Shown here one piece after another: positions 63,738-64,000 of a stretch of DNA of 64,000 nt. The stretch is from the NCBI RefSeq assembly GCF_007750855.1, contig NZ_CP036291.1:558001-622000 (forward strand), in the 5' to 3' direction. The position numbers were made by a program, and so were the translations under genes. This DNA comes from Pirellulimonas nuda. Lineage in GTDB: Bacteria; Planctomycetota; Planctomycetia; Pirellulales; Lacipirellulaceae. Each line of letters opens with the position of its first letter. Position 1 is the stretch's first letter. The notes under the pieces were generated by a model. That model saw only the letters and a list, made by a program, of their open reading frames with translations. It ran no database searches and was not told the origin of the DNA.

Positions 63738-64000
63738 GTGCTATCGGTCCGTCCCAAGATCGCGGAGCTTACCGTCCAACTCTTTGGCCGGTCGATCCAC
63801 CCCGAGCTGTTCCAGGTCTACGCTAGCAAGAGCTACCAGCGGAGCCGCTACGACGCCACGGTGCAGGTAACCAGCGCCGGGCACGTCGTGATCTGGCGCC
63901 ACCAGGGCCTGGTGCTGACCGAGGTGGCCGCGGCCGCCAACCACCCGCTGCCGCAACGCCGCCGGCTGATGGCCCACCGCGCGCTCGGCGAGCGCGCCGA
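63738..64000 (+). CDS. DUF2617 family protein, 5' part
   Basis: Runs off the window; 87 complete codons seen. GTG start with GGAGG 7-11 bases upstream. Sequence begins MLSVRPKIAELTVQLFGRSIHPELFQVY and continues VQVTSAGHVVIWRHQGLVLTEVAAAANHPLPQRRRLMAHR, matching the DUF2617 N-terminus as I remember it. Function unknown. Divergent from the glycosylase gene. Confidence 0.8.
   Translation, partial: MLSVRPKIAELTVQLFGRSIHPELFQVYASKSYQRSRYDATVQVTSAGHVVIWRHQGLVLTEVAAAANHPLPQRRRLMAHRALGERA

Overview
The window is high-GC chromosomal DNA from a planctomycete, most likely order Pirellulales (Lacipirellulaceae-like). The evidence is the gene set: a DUF1549/DUF1553 cytochrome protein paired with a DUF1501 protein, many secreted PEP-CTERM proteins with dockerin-type repeats, ECF sigma factors paired with anti-sigma proteins, a protein fusing an anti-sigma-like N-terminus to a DUF1559-type pseudopilin segment, and many hypothetical proteins of planctomycete type. 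The assignment rests on recognising families by eye, not on a database search. I found no rRNA, tRNA, CRISPR array, transposase or integrase.

Layout. 0-8.4 kb: small hypotheticals, a SUKH/SMI1 protein, a secreted GH30-like glycosidase, a CDGSH iron-sulfur protein, a coiled-coil membrane protein and BioF. 8.8-12.9 kb: an ECF sigma factor with a visible GGAAC-N17-CGTC promoter, a translationally coupled anti-sigma-like protein, and a LysM protein with a degenerate L,D-transpeptidase-like tail. 13-18.4 kb: PyrE, a nuclease-like protein, FabH, PepF and a Uma2 protein. 18.4-22.9 kb: an outer-membrane barrel and a five-heme cytochrome, separated by a heptanucleotide tandem repeat. 23-33 kb: five secreted proteins with PEP-CTERM-type tails, one a subtilase, around a cyclase-kinase-Cache fusion protein. 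33-35.5 kb: a MATE exporter and a PRC-barrel-like protein. 36-40.4 kb: divergent amylosucrase and sucrose-phosphate synthase, a sucrose metabolism module.

40.4-45.1 kb is the accessory region. Several small, AT-richer, same-strand genes are separated by long imperfect palindromes ending in GTTAT or GTTCG, and one gene starts inside such a site. This looks like an integron-type cassette array without an integrase (CALIN). A gene for a heme-motif protein with terpene-cyclase-like repeats follows, bracketed by two directly repeated 86-bp elements. 45-50 kb: the DUF1501/DUF1549 pair. 50-55 kb: an oligopeptide ABC transporter operon whose two permease genes carry four apparent frameshifts. Two inverted-repeat elements interrupt it; one is a 491-bp unit with perfect 38-bp terminal inverted repeats enclosing a single GxxExxY (PD-(D/E)XK-like) gene. 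55-64 kb: a second ECF sigma/anti-sigma pair, DprA, a LuxR-type regulator, AroB with an overlapping small gene, a DUF1499 protein, an EndoIII/MagIII-like glycosylase and the start of a DUF2617 gene.

The strongest candidate for an undescribed system is the link between the GxxExxY nuclease-like gene and a family of long inverted-repeat elements: six in this window, five without a gene. The termini of the gene-bearing copy match those of an empty copy about 6 kb away. Other notable structures are the CALIN-like array, palindromic repeats inserted in frame in the multiheme cytochrome gene, and several further families of intergenic hairpins.
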